Shown here in pieces: positions 5,198 through 5,811 of a DNA stretch of 5,811 nt. Source of the DNA: Candidatus Hebobacteria bacterium (lineage in GTDB: Bacteria; Armatimonadota; Hebobacteria; Hebobacterales; Hebobacteraceae). Where the stretch lies: the NCBI GenBank assembly GCA_029821235.1, contig JALGTT010000088.1:1-5811 (forward strand), read 5' to 3'. The notes under the pieces are model-generated. The model saw only the letters and a list, made by a program, of their open reading frames with translations. It was not told the origin of the DNA and did not search any database. Made by a program: the position numbers and the translations under genes. Numbering within the stretch: the first letter of the stretch is position 1; each line of letters starts with the position of its first letter.

Positions 5198-5811
5198 ATG
5201 CGCGCACTGATTCCCGTGCTGATTGCGGCGGCCGTCCTTCTGACCGGTCCCGCGGCCGGCGCGCCGGCCGAACTGCCCGACCGGCCGCTCTCCCTGGAGG
5301 AGTGCATCGCGCTTGCCCACCAGCACAGCCCCTCCCTTGCCATCGCCAGGCAGCAGGTGATCTCCGCCAGTGCGGCCCTCGATCGCACGCTTTCCTCCTA
5401 CTATCCCAACGCTACCTTCATCGCCACCCAGGGGCGGACCGCGGGTTCGTCCTTCGTGGAGACTCCGGCCGGCACGGTGGCGTTCACCACCTCCGGCCGT
5501 CGGCGGGAGGCGGAGGTGCTGCTCAGCCAGACCATTTGGCAGACCGGACGCGGCTACTCCGTAAACCGCGCCCGGCATACCGTTCGGTCCGCGCTGGCCG
5601 CGGAGTCGGCGGCGGCCCAGGACCTGGAACTGTCGGTGGCGCAACGGTACTATTCCGCTCTGGCCGCGGAGGAACTGGTCAAGGTCGCGGAGGCCAACCT
5701 CACCGCCGCCCGCGACCACGAGCGGCAGGTGAAGGCCCGAGTCGAGGTGGGCAGAACCGCCCCCGCGGACATCGCGCCGGCCGAGGCCGATGTCGCCGAC
5801 GCCGAGTTCTC
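5198..5811 (+). CDS. TolC-like outer membrane efflux protein, N-terminal part (runs off the window)
   Basis: ATG at 5198 follows a GAGG site with 7-nt spacing and begins 9 nt after the permease stop. The frame stays open for 204 codons to the window end. Residues 1-22 (MRALIPVLIAAAVLLTGPAAGA) are a signal peptide with a likely cleavage near AGA or GAPA. Then comes the outer membrane efflux protein (OEP) domain: LSLEECIALAHQHSPSLAIARQQV is the usual first helix, LLSQTIWQTGRGY the first-strand exit, and VAQRYYSALAAEELVKVAEANLTAARDHERQVKARVEVGRTAPADIAPAEADVADAE the typical second helical hairpin with its VG....D...AE signature. It should form the trimeric outer membrane channel that completes the tripartite exporter. 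The second structural repeat is outside the window, so completeness cannot be judged. Confidence 0.9.
   Translation, partial: MRALIPVLIAAAVLLTGPAAGAPAELPDRPLSLEECIALAHQHSPSLAIARQQVISASAALDRTLSSYYPNATFIATQGRTAGSSFVETPAGTVAFTTSGRRREAEVLLSQTIWQTGRGYSVNRARHTVRSALAAESAAAQDLELSVAQRYYSALAAEELVKVAEANLTAARDHERQVKARVEVGRTAPADIAPAEADVADAEF

Noticed and set aside
3884..5719. A 611-codon open frame on the minus strand antisense to the permease and channel genes (and a similar 430-codon one at 3043-4335)
   Set aside because: The product is rich in Gly/Arg/His/Pro/Asp with no family motif, while the opposite strand encodes clear adaptor, permease and channel proteins. Long antisense frames are expected with strong GC bias at third positions.
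1..5811. CRISPR arrays, tRNA or rRNA genes
   Set aside because: No regularly spaced direct repeats and no tRNA or rRNA landmarks were found on reading both strands by eye; the only repeats are the three REP palindromes.

Overview
The window is GC-rich and bacterial, apparently from a flagellated, double-membrane (diderm) organism. The evidence is a FliM/FliN switch pair, an efflux operon with a TolC-type outer membrane channel, and purine-rich Shine-Dalgarno sites. A xylose-isomerase-like TIM-barrel enzyme beside a REP/RAYT element would suit a planctomycete-, hydrogenedente- or armatimonadete-like genome. That placement is a guess from general gene content, not something the sequence proves.

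Layout. (1) Positions 2-621, + strand: the 3' end of a fliM-like gene overlaps a complete short fliN by the four bases ATGA. (2) Positions 633-1472, - strand: a sugar phosphate isomerase/epimerase-type enzyme, convergent with fliN, with a good sigma70-like promoter at 1531-1559. (3) About 1560-2450: an island holding a small HUH/Y1 transposase of the RAYT type (1669-2211, - strand) and three near-identical REP palindromes. Each palindrome has a GTGG foot, an 8-bp perfect stem and a TGC loop. One lies downstream of the transposase gene, one lies in frame inside it, and one lies just upstream of its likely start. (4) Positions 2452-5811, + strand: an extended -10 promoter followed by an operon of an HlyD/MacA-like periplasmic adaptor, a MacB/FtsX-type ABC permease, and an outer membrane efflux protein that runs off the window.

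How the genes relate. The fliM/fliN products would form the C-ring of the flagellar motor. The adaptor, permease and TolC-like protein form three parts of a MacAB-TolC-type tripartite exporter. The ATPase that normally lies between adaptor and permease is not there and must be encoded elsewhere, perhaps further downstream. The REP/RAYT island sits exactly in the divergent intergenic space between the isomerase promoter and the efflux promoter, so it looks like a later arrival that left both promoters intact.

The most notable item is this compact REP/transposase unit. All three palindromes share the foot-stem-loop design expected of RAYT substrates, and one copy has become part of the transposase protein itself, encoding Gly-Ala-Asp-Leu-Gln-Ser-Ala.
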